64,000 nucleotides of DNA from Hyphomicrobiales bacterium. Lineage in GTDB: Bacteria; Pseudomonadota; Alphaproteobacteria; Rhizobiales; Rhizobiaceae. Shown in pieces: positions 43,849-52,909 of this stretch. A model generated the notes under the pieces. The model was not told the origin of the DNA and ran no database searches. It was given only the letters and a program-made list of their open reading frames with translations. The stretch is taken from contig UCKU01000008.1 in assembly GCA_900473185.1 (NCBI GenBank), positions 306,017 through 370,016 of the forward strand, written 5' to 3'. Position 1 is the first letter of the stretch. The number at the start of each line of letters is the position of its first letter. The translations under genes were made by a program, and so were the position numbers.

Positions 43849-44718
43849 TTACGTGTCGAGGCTTTCTGTCGGCGCGGCGTTGACGCGGGCGAATTTCAGA
43901 TAGGGTATCGCGACCAGCGCGCCGATGAAAACATGCAGCAGCACCACGGCCACCGCTGCCTTCTCGTCCGGGAAATTGTAGGCGGCGATTGCCATTGCGA
44001 CGCCGGGATGGCGCGCGCCCGTCGCCAGCGCCAGAACCACGCGATCATGGGCATGCGGCCCGCCCATGATGTGGCCGACCAGCAGACCGAAAGCGGTAAA
44101 AAGCGCAAGAGACAGGATGAGCCCGTTGCCGATAAGTACCCAGGTCGCAGGCAGCGTCACGATGAGGACCGGCACAGCCGCCAGGATGAGCAGGCCAGTT
44201 CCGAGCCTTGCGATCGGTTGTACGAACTGCCGCGCAACGGCGGGGGAAAAGCGCTCGACCAGCATCCCGAGCACGAGCGGCAGGATGACAGAGACGAGGA
44301 CGATCGGCGCGACACGGATGGCGGGCATCTGGTAGCGCTCGCCAAGGACGACGTCCGCCAGTGCGATGGCGAGGGGAACGAGGACGACGGCCAGAAAAGA
44401 CGCCGTGACGCACAGGCTGATCGCGTAGGAAGACGTCCCGGCCGCTTTCCTCTGCCTTATCGTCAGGATCGGTGGAACCGGCGCCATTGCAAGGCCGATG
44501 AGAGCAATCTTGAGCGGCAGGGGCAGCGGAAAGAAGGACGCTGCCGCGAGGGCGAAACCCAGCATCACGATATTCATCGACAGGATGGATTTGAACAGCA
44601 GCACCGGGCGGGCGAGCAAATACGTGACGTCGCTGAATGTTGCCCGCAGCCCGAGCGCAAAGACGATCAGGAACAGGCTGGCCTTCAGAGTGAGCGTGAC
44701 AAAGTCCGCAAATGTCAT
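43849..44718 (-). CDS. Bile acid:sodium symporter (BASS) family transporter
   Basis: A 289-residue protein with nine or ten helices. The two halves of the BASS fold are visible, with an FALGLRATFSDV segment near the start, a APVPPILTIRQRKAAGTSSY block, and a LALATGARHPGVAMAIAAYNFP block that is similar to the conserved sodium-site region. Family members carry organic anions; the substrate is unknown. 200 bases separate it from the next gene upstream. Confidence 0.85.
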   Translation of the reverse strand: MTFADFVTLTLKASLFLIVFALGLRATFSDVTYLLARPVLLFKSILSMNIVMLGFALAAASFFPLPLPLKIALIGLAMAPVPPILTIRQRKAAGTSSYAISLCVTASFLAVVLVPLAIALADVVLGERYQMPAIRVAPIVLVSVILPLVLGMLVERFSPAVARQFVQPIARLGTGLLILAAVPVLIVTLPATWVLIGNGLILSLALFTAFGLLVGHIMGGPHAHDRVVLALATGARHPGVAMAIAAYNFPDEKAAVAVVLLHVFIGALVAIPYLKFARVNAAPTESLDT

Positions 44719-44918
44719 TGCTGCTCTCCCGGCCGGGTTGATCGTGTGCCGTGTTGACTGCGCGGATCGATCGGTAGGGAAAAACAGCGGGCTGCGGAAG
44801 TACGTTACGGTAAATGCCCGGCAATGGCGGCTTCGCGCCTGTGATGCCTGCCGCCGTCTTGTAAAAACCGGACGCTCGATCGCGGCCGGCAGGTGCTCCG
44901 GGGGTAGTCTCTCGCGCC

Positions 44919-45560
44919 TTATTTCGACAGCACGACATGGGTGGCGAGTTCCGTCGTCTCGTGGGATTTGACGGAGAAGCCGAGAGAGGGCAGGTCGATA
45001 CCCTCGAACATGGCTTCACCCTTGCCGAGGACGACCGGGGAGATGGCGAAATGCATATCGTCGATCAGGCCAGCTTTCAGACATTGCCTGACGGTGCTGA
45101 CGCCGCCGCCGATCTTGACGTCCTTGTCGCCGGCTGCGGCCTTGGCTTTTTCAAGTGCTTCCTCGATGCCGCCGGTGATGAAATGGAAGGTGGTGCCGCC
45201 TTCCATGACGATCGGCTCGCGGGCATAGTGGGTGAGGATGAAGGTCGGCGCGTGATAGGGCGGGTTTGGACCCCACCAGCCTTTCCACTCTTCATCCGGC
45301 CATTCGCCCCTGACAGGGCCGAACATGTTGCGCCCGAGGATGAAGGCGCCAAAGCCGGCCATGCCTGCCGCACCATACTGGTCATCAACGCCAGTCGTGC
45401 CGTCGTGCTTGCCGATCATGGTGCGGAAGGTGCGGGTGGGGAAAAACCATTGGTGCACCGCCATGCCGCCCCTGCCGAGGGGATTTTCAAGGCTCTGATC
45501 CGGGCCGGCGCCGAAGCCATCGATAGAAAGGGAAAATGCAGCAACACGTACACGTGTCAT
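44919..45560 (-). CDS. Dihydrofolate-reductase-like protein (RibD C-terminal domain)
   Basis: A 213-residue protein of the DHFR/RibD-C superfamily. It begins RVRVAAFSLSIDGFGAGPDQ, has GAFILGRNMFGPV and FILTHYAREPI, and an IGGGVSTVRQCLKAGLIDDM segment for NADPH binding. Common as a single-domain reductase of unknown substrate next to HxlR or TetR regulators. GGAGG precedes the ATG at 45560; the longer frame upstream is antisense to the HxlR gene. Confidence 0.9.
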   Translation of the reverse strand: MTRVRVAAFSLSIDGFGAGPDQSLENPLGRGGMAVHQWFFPTRTFRTMIGKHDGTTGVDDQYGAAGMAGFGAFILGRNMFGPVRGEWPDEEWKGWWGPNPPYHAPTFILTHYAREPIVMEGGTTFHFITGGIEEALEKAKAAAGDKDVKIGGGVSTVRQCLKAGLIDDMHFAISPVVLGKGEAMFEGIDLPSLGFSVKSHETTELATHVVLSK

Positions 45561-45583
45561 GTCAGCCTCCATCTGATTGCATT

Positions 45584-45632
45584 TTGAAACTGGTTGTGTT
45601 ATTGCATGTCCGATCCTATGTTGCAACTGGTT
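45584..45632. promoter_or_regulatory. Direct-repeat operator candidate in DHFR-like/HxlR promoter
   Basis: TTGAAACTGGTT at 45584-45595 and TTGCAACTGGTT at 45621-45632 differ in one base. They are 37 bases apart in the 87-base gap between the divergent genes. Repeats in such a position fit regulator binding, most likely by the HxlR protein (inference). Confidence 0.45.
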
Positions 45633-45647
45633 TTTCAGGAGCGGAAT

Positions 45648-46169
45648 ATGGATATCGAAATACGGTCGGGCTGCCCGATCAACCTGACGATGGAAGTGCT
45701 GGGCGATCGCTGGAGCCTCGTCATCATCAGAGATATCATGTTTGGCAATCGCCGGCATTTCCGCGAGATACTGACCCAGTCGGAGGAGGGGATCGCCTCC
45801 AATATCCTCGCGGCGCGCCTGAAGCGGCTCCTGTCCTATGGATTGATCAGCAAGCTCGACGATCCCTCCCATAGCCAGAAATCCATCTACAGCCTGACGG
45901 AAGCCTCCATCCAACTGGTGCCCATGTTTGCGATGATCGGCGCCTGGGGACGGCGGCATCTGCCGGTCAGCGAAGATCTGAGCATTCGCGCCGAGCTGCT
46001 GGAAGAGGGGGGGCAGCCGCTCTGGGACGAGTTCATGGAGGATCTCAGGCGGATCCATGTCGAGGACCCGATCGGCGGGGCGAATGGGTCAGTCAAATCA
46101 CCGGTTCTGGCGCGGCTGACGGCGGCCTTTCTGGAAGTGCGCGCCAGGATGGATACGGCCGCAGGGTAG
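45648..46169 (+). CDS. HxlR-family transcriptional regulator
   Basis: A 173-residue protein with the winged helix CPINLTMEVLGDRWSLVIIRDI, REILTQSEEGIASNILAARL and YSLTEASIQLVPM. The 50 C-terminal residues extend beyond the minimal family. GGAG lies upstream of the ATG at 45648; the frame is open to 45594, which would enter the operator. It is divergent from the DHFR-like gene. Confidence 0.88.
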   Translation: MDIEIRSGCPINLTMEVLGDRWSLVIIRDIMFGNRRHFREILTQSEEGIASNILAARLKRLLSYGLISKLDDPSHSQKSIYSLTEASIQLVPMFAMIGAWGRRHLPVSEDLSIRAELLEEGGQPLWDEFMEDLRRIHVEDPIGGANGSVKSPVLARLTAAFLEVRARMDTAAG

Positions 46170-46187
46170 GTTTCCGGCCGCCGAGGT

Positions 46188-46778
46188 TCAGGATGATTTT
46201 GTCGGCCAGGTGGAAAGCGCCTGATCGGCAACGGCATTCAACATGTCGCGGCTGAAGCCTGCCTTCGCCTGTACCGCCATGCCGTGGGTCATCGCCATCA
46301 CGAATGCCGCAAGGGCTTCCGTGTTGGCCGTTTCCGGCAAATCGCCTTCTGCCTTTGCCCGCTCGAAGCGCTCGTGAAGCTGTGCCTGGCCAGCGGCGCG
46401 AAAGTCGATCAAGGCTTGTCTCACAGGTTCGGTTTCATCCGATCCGGCCACAGCGCCATTGATGCCGAGACAGCCCGTATGATCGGGGTGACGCGTATTG
46501 AGGTCGACCGCATTGTAGAGGATGTGCGCGGCAACCTGGCGCGATGTGGGAAGCTTGAGCGCCTCCGGAATATAATCCAGGTAGCGCTCGGAATAGCGAT
46601 CAAGGGCTTTGCGGAAGAGGGCCTCCTTGTTGCCGAAGGCGGAATAGAGGGCAGGTCTTTCGACGCCGGCAGCCTCCGTCAGGTCAGCATAGGATGTGCC
46701 CTCATAGCCCTTGCGCCAGAAAACGCATAGCGCTGCATCGAGCACTTTCTCCACGTCGAATTCGCGATGGCGTCCCAT
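46188..46778 (-). CDS. TetR-family transcriptional repressor
   Basis: A 196-residue protein. The HTH domain is residues 5-50 (VLDAALCVFWRKGYEGTSYA, DLTEAAGVERPALYSAFGNK). The C-terminal ligand domain matches the TetR_C group common with oxidoreductase targets (DHTGCLGINGAVA). It is divergent from the SDR gene at 46938, with two similar palindromes in between. Confidence 0.92.
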   Translation of the reverse strand: MGRHREFDVEKVLDAALCVFWRKGYEGTSYADLTEAAGVERPALYSAFGNKEALFRKALDRYSERYLDYIPEALKLPTSRQVAAHILYNAVDLNTRHPDHTGCLGINGAVAGSDETEPVRQALIDFRAAGQAQLHERFERAKAEGDLPETANTEALAAFVMAMTHGMAVQAKAGFSRDMLNAVADQALSTWPTKSS

Positions 46779-46800
46779 CAGATCAACTCAGCCAATTTCA

Positions 46801-46873
46801 TAATGGTCGTTATTAAACCACTTGACAGGCTTTGTCTACATTTCATACCAATCATTATGGTAACGATCGTTAC
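46801..46873 (+). promoter_or_regulatory. SDR promoter with twin TetR operators
   Basis: TAATGGTCGTTA (46801-46812) and TAACGATCGTTA (46861-46872, inside the 14-base perfect palindrome GTAACGATCGTTAC, 46860-46873) share the pattern TAAYGRTCGTTA. They are 60 bases apart. A TTGACA (46822-46827) with a TACCAA-like -10 lies between them, facing the SDR gene. Occupation of both would block this promoter and that of the tetR gene. Confidence 0.6.
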
Positions 46874-46937
46874 GAAAAATAGCGCTGCCGCTCGATGAGG
46901 GCAGGCAGCGCCCCGATAGTGTGTAGAAGGGATTCCC

Positions 46938-47696
46938 ATGTCGAATATTCTGAAGGGCAAGGTTGCGCTGGTGACCGGTGGTTCTCGCGGGCTCGGTGCC
47001 GCAACGGCGGAGGCGCTGGCCGATCAGGGTGCTGATGTTGCCATCAGCTATGTCGTGTCGGCCGAGAAGGCCGAAGCGGTGGTTGAGAAGCTCAGGGCGA
47101 AGGGTGTGCGGGCTCTGGCGATAAAGAGCGATCAGGCCGACATGGCGGCGGCCAAACCGCTGGTCGAAAAGGTCGTGGCCTATTTCGGCAAGCTCGACAT
47201 CCTCGTCAACAATGCGGCGATTGCCGTGCAGGGCAAGACGGTCGATGATCCCGAACTCGACGTGGTCAATCTCGATCGCCAGTGGCAGATCAATGTGCTG
47301 GGTCCGGTGGCGGCGACGCGGGCGGCGGCACCGGTGCTGTCTGACGGTGGGCGGATTATCTTCATCGGCTCGCTGCTTGGCACGCATGTACCGTTCAGCG
47401 GTGCTGCCGACTATGCGGGGACCAAGGCTGCCGTCGTCGGCTATGCGAAGGGCGTCGCCCGTGATCTCGGCGGACGCAGTATCACCGTCAATGTCATCCA
47501 GCCCGGCGTGATGCCGACCGATATGTCGGCCTCGGTGCTGGGTGATGGCGTGCCCGAAGCACTCATGAACCTGCACACCATTCGCCGAATCGCGACGCTC
47601 GAGGAAGTCTCGGCGCTCATCTGCCATCTGGCGGGGCCAAACGGCGGCTACATGACCGGCAGCGTGATCGATGTGGCCGGCGGTTTGGCAATCTAA
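46938..47696 (+). CDS. Classical short-chain dehydrogenase/reductase
   Basis: A 252-residue SDR. The cofactor motif is TGGSRGLG at residues 13-20, followed by VNNAAIAVQ, the catalytic serine in FIGSLLG, and YAGTKAA (YxxxK). The end MTGSVIDVAGG is the usual quinone-family C-terminus. Substrate unknown. Probably repressed by the TetR protein; the next SDR is 49 bases downstream, in the same operon. Confidence 0.92.
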   Translation: MSNILKGKVALVTGGSRGLGAATAEALADQGADVAISYVVSAEKAEAVVEKLRAKGVRALAIKSDQADMAAAKPLVEKVVAYFGKLDILVNNAAIAVQGKTVDDPELDVVNLDRQWQINVLGPVAATRAAAPVLSDGGRIIFIGSLLGTHVPFSGAADYAGTKAAVVGYAKGVARDLGGRSITVNVIQPGVMPTDMSASVLGDGVPEALMNLHTIRRIATLEEVSALICHLAGPNGGYMTGSVIDVAGGLAI

Positions 47697-47745
47697 CGGC
47701 GCCGATCAGGACGAAACTCTACTCACGCAATTGAAGGAAAAGAAG

Positions 47746-48714
47746 ATGACAAGGACATTTGGTGCGAAGTCGACTGCCGACAAGGTGCTTTCCGGCGTCG
47801 ATCTCAAGGGAAAGCGATTTCTGGTTACCGGTGCAGCCTCCGGCATCGGGCTCGAAACCGCCCGCTCACTGGTCTCTCACGGCGCCAGCGTCGTTGGCGC
47901 CGTGAGAGACCTCGCCAAGGCCGAGCCGGCCGTTGCATCGGCGCGTGACGCCGCGTCGAAAGGCGGTGGCAGCCTGGAGCTGATCGAGCTCGATCTGGCA
48001 TCCCTGCAGAGCGTTCGGGCCAGCGCGGACAGGCTGCTGGCTGACATCAGGCGGTTCGATGCCGTCATCGCCAATGCCGGTGTCATGGCAACGCCGTTCG
48101 GCAAGACGGTCGACGGTTTCGAAACGCAGTTCGGGACCAATCATATTGGGCATTTCGCCCTGATCACCAGGATCGAGCCGCTGATTGCCGACGGTGGGCG
48201 GCTGGTGGTGCTGTCGTCGCAGGCGCATCGTGTCGCCGATGTCGATCTCGACGATCCGAATTTCGAAAAGCAGGCCTATGAGCCGTTCGTGGCCTATGGG
48301 CGATCGAAGACGGCGAACGCGCTCTTCGCGGTGGAATTCGACCGGCGGCATCGCAATCGCGGCATCCGGGCCGTTTCGGTGATGCCCGGCAACAGCCTGA
48401 CGGATCTTCCCCGGCATTTCTCGCCGGAGGCGTTGCAGGGGCTTTTCGAGGTGGTTGGCAAGGCGCGCGCCGATGCGGGGCTTCCGCCTGCGGAACTCAA
48501 GGAAATCCCGCAGGCGGCGGCAACGTCGGTCTGGGCGGCTGTTGTCGCCGACAAGGACCAGATTGGCGGCCGCTATCTCGAAGATTGCGCGGTCGCGCCG
48601 GTCAATGACGTCGAGAGCCCGTTTGCCGATAGTGTCAGGTCTTATGCGCTCGATGCCGAGAAAGCCAAGCAGCTCTGGGCGAAGAGCGAGGAGTGGATAC
48701 GCCTCGCTCTTTGA
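47746..48714 (+). CDS. Short-chain dehydrogenase (retinol/protochlorophyllide reductase-like)
   Basis: A 322-residue SDR. TGAASGIGLETARSL near residue 35 binds NADP. NAGVMATPFGKTVDGFETQF and YGRSKTAN (YxxxK) near residue 185 are typical of the wide family with retinol dehydrogenase-type members. Start ATG at 47746 is preceded by GGAAAAGAAG. Same operon as the first SDR. Confidence 0.9.
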   Translation: MTRTFGAKSTADKVLSGVDLKGKRFLVTGAASGIGLETARSLVSHGASVVGAVRDLAKAEPAVASARDAASKGGGSLELIELDLASLQSVRASADRLLADIRRFDAVIANAGVMATPFGKTVDGFETQFGTNHIGHFALITRIEPLIADGGRLVVLSSQAHRVADVDLDDPNFEKQAYEPFVAYGRSKTANALFAVEFDRRHRNRGIRAVSVMPGNSLTDLPRHFSPEALQGLFEVVGKARADAGLPPAELKEIPQAAATSVWAAVVADKDQIGGRYLEDCAVAPVNDVESPFADSVRSYALDAEKAKQLWAKSEEWIRLAL

Positions 48715-48717
48715 AGC

Positions 48718-49617
48718 TCAGGCCGCCAGAGCGCCGTAATCCATCGCATCGAGATCGGCGATCAGGCCGGGACCTGTCGGATTCCATCCAAGGATCCGGC
48801 GGGTCTTTTCGCTGGAGGCGGGGAAGTCCAGGCCGGCGAACATGCCCATCCAGCCGAAATGCTCGGACGCCTTGTCCGGCGCGATGGAGACGACGGGCAG
48901 TTTCAGGCCGCGGCCCAACGCCTCGGCGATCTCGCGCATTGAGACACCTTCCTCATCGACGGCATTGTAGCGGGCGCCCGGTTCTCCCCGTTCGATCGCC
49001 AGCCGGTACAGCAGGGCGACGTCCAGCAGGTGGCCGGCTGGGAAGCGGTTGCGACCTTCGCCGACATAGGCGGAGACGCCCTTTGCCCTTGAGATTTCGA
49101 TGAGTGGCGAGACGAGGCCCTGCTTGAACGTGTTATGGACCTGGGGAAGGCGCATGACAGACACGTTGACGCCGGCATCCAGCAGCGCGTTGCCGGCAAG
49201 TTCGGAAGCGATGCGCGGGTTGGGATGCTCGATATTGAAGACATCCTCGCTCGCGAGCTCTCCGAGATGGGCATTGCCGATGCCGGTGCCTGATGTGATG
49301 AGCAGCGGGCGGTTCGATCCCTTGAGAGCCTCGCCCATTGCGGCAATGACGCGGCTGTCCTTCTGGCAATTCTCGACGAAACGCGAAAAATCATGATCGA
49401 AGGCCGTGTGGATGACGGCATCGGCCTTTTCGGCGCCGCTCCGGACGCTTTCAGGCTCTTCCAGCGTCCCCTTGTGAGCTTCGACGCCTGCCTCTTCGAG
49501 CGCTTTTGCGCCGGCGTCCGAGCGGGTCATGCCGATGACATGATGGCCCGCCTTCAGGAGTTCGGGGATGATGGCCGAGCCGATGAAGCCGGTGGCGCCG
49601 GTGAGGAAAATGCGCAT
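48718..49617 (-). CDS. Atypical SDR / NAD-dependent epimerase family protein
   Basis: A 299-residue protein. TGATGFIGSAIIPELLKAG at the N-terminus binds NAD(P), followed by AVIHTAFDHDFSRF and LITSGTGIG. No YxxxK is found at the usual place, so catalysis may differ; homologues are commonly annotated as SDR-family oxidoreductases. AAGGAGA precedes the ATG. It is divergent from the MmyB-type regulator at 49798, which is a frequent pairing. Confidence 0.87.
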   Translation of the reverse strand: MRIFLTGATGFIGSAIIPELLKAGHHVIGMTRSDAGAKALEEAGVEAHKGTLEEPESVRSGAEKADAVIHTAFDHDFSRFVENCQKDSRVIAAMGEALKGSNRPLLITSGTGIGNAHLGELASEDVFNIEHPNPRIASELAGNALLDAGVNVSVMRLPQVHNTFKQGLVSPLIEISRAKGVSAYVGEGRNRFPAGHLLDVALLYRLAIERGEPGARYNAVDEEGVSMREIAEALGRGLKLPVVSIAPDKASEHFGWMGMFAGLDFPASSEKTRRILGWNPTGPGLIADLDAMDYGALAA

Positions 49618-49752
49618 GGGTATCTCCTTGTTTCAAAGCGCGCCGTTGCACGCTCTAAGTCCTTGTTTTTTCGCATGTCGTTATCGCAAACCGCTTCACA
49701 CTTTTGCGCGACAGGCTTTACAGGCCCCAATATTGCGCTATGTTTTATGCTG

Positions 49753-49781
49753 TTAAAGTAGTGACGTTATCCTATTATAAT
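49753..49781 (+). promoter_or_regulatory. Sigma70-like promoter of the MmyB-type regulator
   Basis: TTAAAG (49753-49758), a 17-base spacer, and a perfect TATAAT (49776-49781) lie directly before the regulator gene, which starts 16 bases after the -10. Confidence 0.45.
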
Positions 49782-49797
49782 TGCTAACAGGGACAGT

Positions 49798-50628
49798 ATG
49801 AGCACCGACGGCAACCCCCTTGGCACCTTCCTTCGCGACCGCCGCTCGCGCCTCGATCCGGCCGTGTTCGGATTCTCGGGCCGCAGGCGCACGCCGGGGC
49901 TGCGACGCGAGGAGGTGGCGCAGCGCGCCAATATCAGCCCGACCTGGTACACATGGCTGGAGCAGGGGCGCGGCGGCGCACCGTCGTCCGATGTTCTCAA
50001 CCGGATCGCAAATGGGCTGATGCTGACCGAACCGGAACGCGAGCATCTCTTCATGCTCGGCCTCGGCCGCCCGCCCGAGGTTCGCTACCGCGCCGTCGAA
50101 GGCATCAGCCCGCGCCTGCAGCGTCTTCTCGACACGCTTGAAGTCAGCCCGGCGCTGGTGCGCACCGCGGCCTGGGACATCGTTGCCTGGAACCGCGCGG
50201 CCACCGTTGTCATGACCGATTACGGCAAGCTCGCACCTGAGGACCGGAATGTCCTGCGTATGCTGTTCTGCAACCCCGGTGTCCGGAACGTCCAGCATGA
50301 CTGGGAAACAGTGGCCCGCTTCGTCGTCGGCGCCTTCCGGGCGGATGCGGCGCGCGCAGGGGCTACTTCGGAGATTGCCGAACTGGTCGAGGAACTCTGC
50401 CTCGCCAGCCCGGAGTTCAAAGCGATCTGGCAGGAGAACGAGGTGATCGCCCATGGCGAAGGCACCAAGCGGCTGAGACATCCTGTTCTCGGCGATATCG
50501 AGCTGGAATATTCGGGCTTTGCCATCGACGGCAGGCCCGATCTCAACATGGTCGTCTACAATCCCGTCGATCCCGATGTCGCCGAGCGTATTCGCAGGCT
50601 GCTACGGGAGAAGAACGGCCGTCCCTGA
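49798..50628 (+). CDS. XRE-type regulator with MmyB-like ligand domain
   Basis: A 276-residue protein. The HTH_31 domain has RRRTPGLRREEVAQRANISP and TWYTWLEQGRG (residues 25-60). The MmyB-like C-terminal PAS-type domain includes VAWNRAATVV, NVLRMLFCNP and LELEYSGF-like ELEYSGFAIDG. In other bacteria such proteins bind fatty acids and control a neighbouring oxidoreductase. Here the divergent partner is the epimerase at 48718. Confidence 0.92.
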   Translation: MSTDGNPLGTFLRDRRSRLDPAVFGFSGRRRTPGLRREEVAQRANISPTWYTWLEQGRGGAPSSDVLNRIANGLMLTEPEREHLFMLGLGRPPEVRYRAVEGISPRLQRLLDTLEVSPALVRTAAWDIVAWNRAATVVMTDYGKLAPEDRNVLRMLFCNPGVRNVQHDWETVARFVVGAFRADAARAGATSEIAELVEELCLASPEFKAIWQENEVIAHGEGTKRLRHPVLGDIELEYSGFAIDGRPDLNMVVYNPVDPDVAERIRRLLREKNGRP

Positions 50629-50644
50629 CCGAGGCGCAGTGATT

Positions 50645-51766
50645 TCAGGAATTATTCCTGCGCAGCGTAAACACCGTCAGTTCCGAGGGCCGCCCCAGCC
50701 TGAGCGCGAAGCCCGGCCAGAGTGCGGTGCCGTTGTTGACATAGAGCTGCATGCCGCCGACCTGGTAGTGGCCGGAGACGAAGCCGCCGTTGGCGCGGGC
50801 GACCAGCCGGTCGAGGCCGAGCACCATGCCGCCATGGGTATGCCCTGACAGCTGCAGCGCGATCCCCGCCTTGGCCGTCTCGGCTGCCATTCTAGGCTGA
50901 TGGTCGAGAAGAATGATCGGGGCCTCAGAGGGCGCGTCTTTCAGGGCCGCGGCAAGATCGGGATTGGGCATCGATCTGCCGAAAGCCGCAAGATCCGTCA
51001 CGCCGGCAATGACGATGCGGCCCGCCTCGCGCTCGATGACGGCGTGCTCGTTCATCAGCATGCGCATGCCAAGACTGGCGTCGTGCTGCATCCAATCGTC
51101 GTAGCCGAAATAATATTCGTGATTGCCGGGGATGGCGAAGATGCCATCGGGCGCCTTGAGTTTCGCCAGGGGGGCGACATCCGCACGGCGTTTTTCGAGG
51201 CGGCCGTCGATGAAATCGCCCGTCACGACGATCAGATCGGTTTTCAGATCATTGGCCTTCTTCACGAGCGCTTCGGCCCAGGACGCCGGAAAGAGGCGGC
51301 TGAGATGCAGGTCGGTCAATTGCAGCAGGCGGTAGCCGTCGAAGGCGTCGGGAAGATCCCGGATTGCTATCTCGACATTCTTCACGGGTGGAATACGCAC
51401 GGCTCCAGCGACGCCGAATGCGGCCAGGCCGAAGGCCGCGAGCCCGATAATATAGCGGACCTCAGGGGGCACGGCCGGAAATTCTCCCTCGACAAGAGCA
51501 AGGACAAGCGAGACGGCATCGAGCGCGATCTGGAAGACTGCCAGCAGGAGCGTCGCACCGAAGAGGAAATTCAGCACGATAATCAGCGGGCGCGGATATT
51601 CGGGCGCGAAGACGGAGCCTGACGAGATACGGTTCAGCAGCACTTGCTGGGAGGCGACCAGGAGCACGCCGGCAAGCAGGGCCTTGGCAGGCCATATCCA
51701 CGGCAAAGGCAGGATGAAGCGGAGGAGGACGACCAGCCAGGGAAGCCCGAGAATGAAATGGAACAT
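50645..51766 (-). CDS. Membrane-anchored metallophosphoesterase
   Basis: A 373-residue protein. The first ~125 residues have four hydrophobic helices. The phosphoesterase domain starts RLLQLTDLHLSRLF (DxH), and has VVTGDFIDG (GDxxD), IPGNHEYYFG (GNHE), and LSGHTHGG (GHxH). The YkuE/Cda-type family dephosphorylates lipids or nucleotides; the catalytic face is probably periplasmic. Substrate unknown. Confidence 0.9.
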   Translation of the reverse strand: MFHFILGLPWLVVLLRFILPLPWIWPAKALLAGVLLVASQQVLLNRISSGSVFAPEYPRPLIIVLNFLFGATLLLAVFQIALDAVSLVLALVEGEFPAVPPEVRYIIGLAAFGLAAFGVAGAVRIPPVKNVEIAIRDLPDAFDGYRLLQLTDLHLSRLFPASWAEALVKKANDLKTDLIVVTGDFIDGRLEKRRADVAPLAKLKAPDGIFAIPGNHEYYFGYDDWMQHDASLGMRMLMNEHAVIEREAGRIVIAGVTDLAAFGRSMPNPDLAAALKDAPSEAPIILLDHQPRMAAETAKAGIALQLSGHTHGGMVLGLDRLVARANGGFVSGHYQVGGMQLYVNNGTALWPGFALRLGRPSELTVFTLRRNNS

Positions 51767-51898
51767 TAAATAGGCCTGTGATTATCAATGCTTATCGGAG
51801 GGAATGAAGAGATTGAATCTGGTGTCTCCGGCGTCCTGCACAAGGGGCTCGTCGTACTTCATGTCCGCCAGCCCGACGCCGGCCCCATGCGAGAGTAC

Positions 51899-52792
51899 TC
51901 AGCCTGTCTTCTGCGCCTCAGTGAACAACCAGCCGATTACGGTTTCCCGCGCAGGAGATTTCCGGTAGCGGGGCCAGACGAGGTAGATGTCCGAAGGGCC
52001 GCGCAGCCTGGCTTCGAAGACACGCACCAGCCGGCCCTTGGCCAGATCGTCGGTGACGAAGCCGCCATTGGCGAGAACGATGCCCTGTCCGGCAATTGCC
52101 GCCTCGATGGCGTGCGAGGTCTGCGAAAAGCTGATGCCCTTGAAGGAGGGGCTGCGGCTGTTGGTGAGATGGCGCTCGACGAATTCCGGCCAGAGATTGT
52201 GGGCATCGTGCAGCAGCGGATAGGCCGAGAGATCCTCGGCCGTACGCGGCGCATCCCGGCCGGCAAGCAGTAGCGGGCTGCAGACGGCAATGACCTCCTG
52301 TTCGAACAGGAGTTCGGCATTCAGGCCCGGCCCGAAGGGCGGGCGGCCATAGCGGACGGCGAGATCGACGCCATCGGCCACGAAATTCGAGATGCGCTCG
52401 GTCGCCAGAATATGCAGATCGAGATCGGGGTGCAGAGCGGTGAAGTCAGGCAGGCGCGGGATCAGCCATTTGGATGCGAAGGTCGGCGTCGTGCTGATGG
52501 TGAGCTTGATCGCCTGCGGCTTCAGCTCGTCCGTTGCGCGGCCGATGATCTCGAAGGCGCGCCGGATATCGGCGATGTAGCGTCGGCCCTCGGCCGTCAG
52601 CGCCAGCGTGCGGGGAAGCCGCTCGAACAGGGCCATGCCGAGCTGCGCTTCGAGCCCGCGAACCTGCTGGGCGACGGCGCCCTGCGTGACGCCGAGTTCT
52701 TCGGCGGCGAGCCTGAAGTTCAGGTGGCGCGCCGCGACTTCGAAGGCTCTGAGGCCATTGAGGGAGGGAAGTTTCCCCGGGATATCGCTCAT
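51899..52792 (-). CDS. LysR-family regulator (GcvA type)
   Basis: A 297-residue regulator. LPSLNGLRAFEVAARHLNFR and AAEELGVTQGAVAQQVRGLE are the GcvA-like HTH. The effector domain contains TTPTFASKWLIPRLPDF and GVDLAVRYGRPPFG, also GcvA-like. It is divergent from the SDR gene at 52910 (117-base gap), which it probably controls. Confidence 0.92.
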   Translation of the reverse strand: MSDIPGKLPSLNGLRAFEVAARHLNFRLAAEELGVTQGAVAQQVRGLEAQLGMALFERLPRTLALTAEGRRYIADIRRAFEIIGRATDELKPQAIKLTISTTPTFASKWLIPRLPDFTALHPDLDLHILATERISNFVADGVDLAVRYGRPPFGPGLNAELLFEQEVIAVCSPLLLAGRDAPRTAEDLSAYPLLHDAHNLWPEFVERHLTNSRSPSFKGISFSQTSHAIEAAIAGQGIVLANGGFVTDDLAKGRLVRVFEARLRGPSDIYLVWPRYRKSPARETVIGWLFTEAQKTG

Positions 52793-52909
52793 CGAGTAGT
52801 TTTTCTACTGCCATAAAAGAGGAGAACTGTTTCGCGCTCGCGTTGCGGACATGGTATCGTGTGTGCACACATCGATCAATCGACGATATCACTTCAGGAG
52901 GGCATCGGC

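Noticed and set aside
44919..46058. A 379-residue reductase frame
   Set aside because: The DHFR-like protein begins at 45560 with a strong ribosome site; upstream it is antisense to the HxlR gene.
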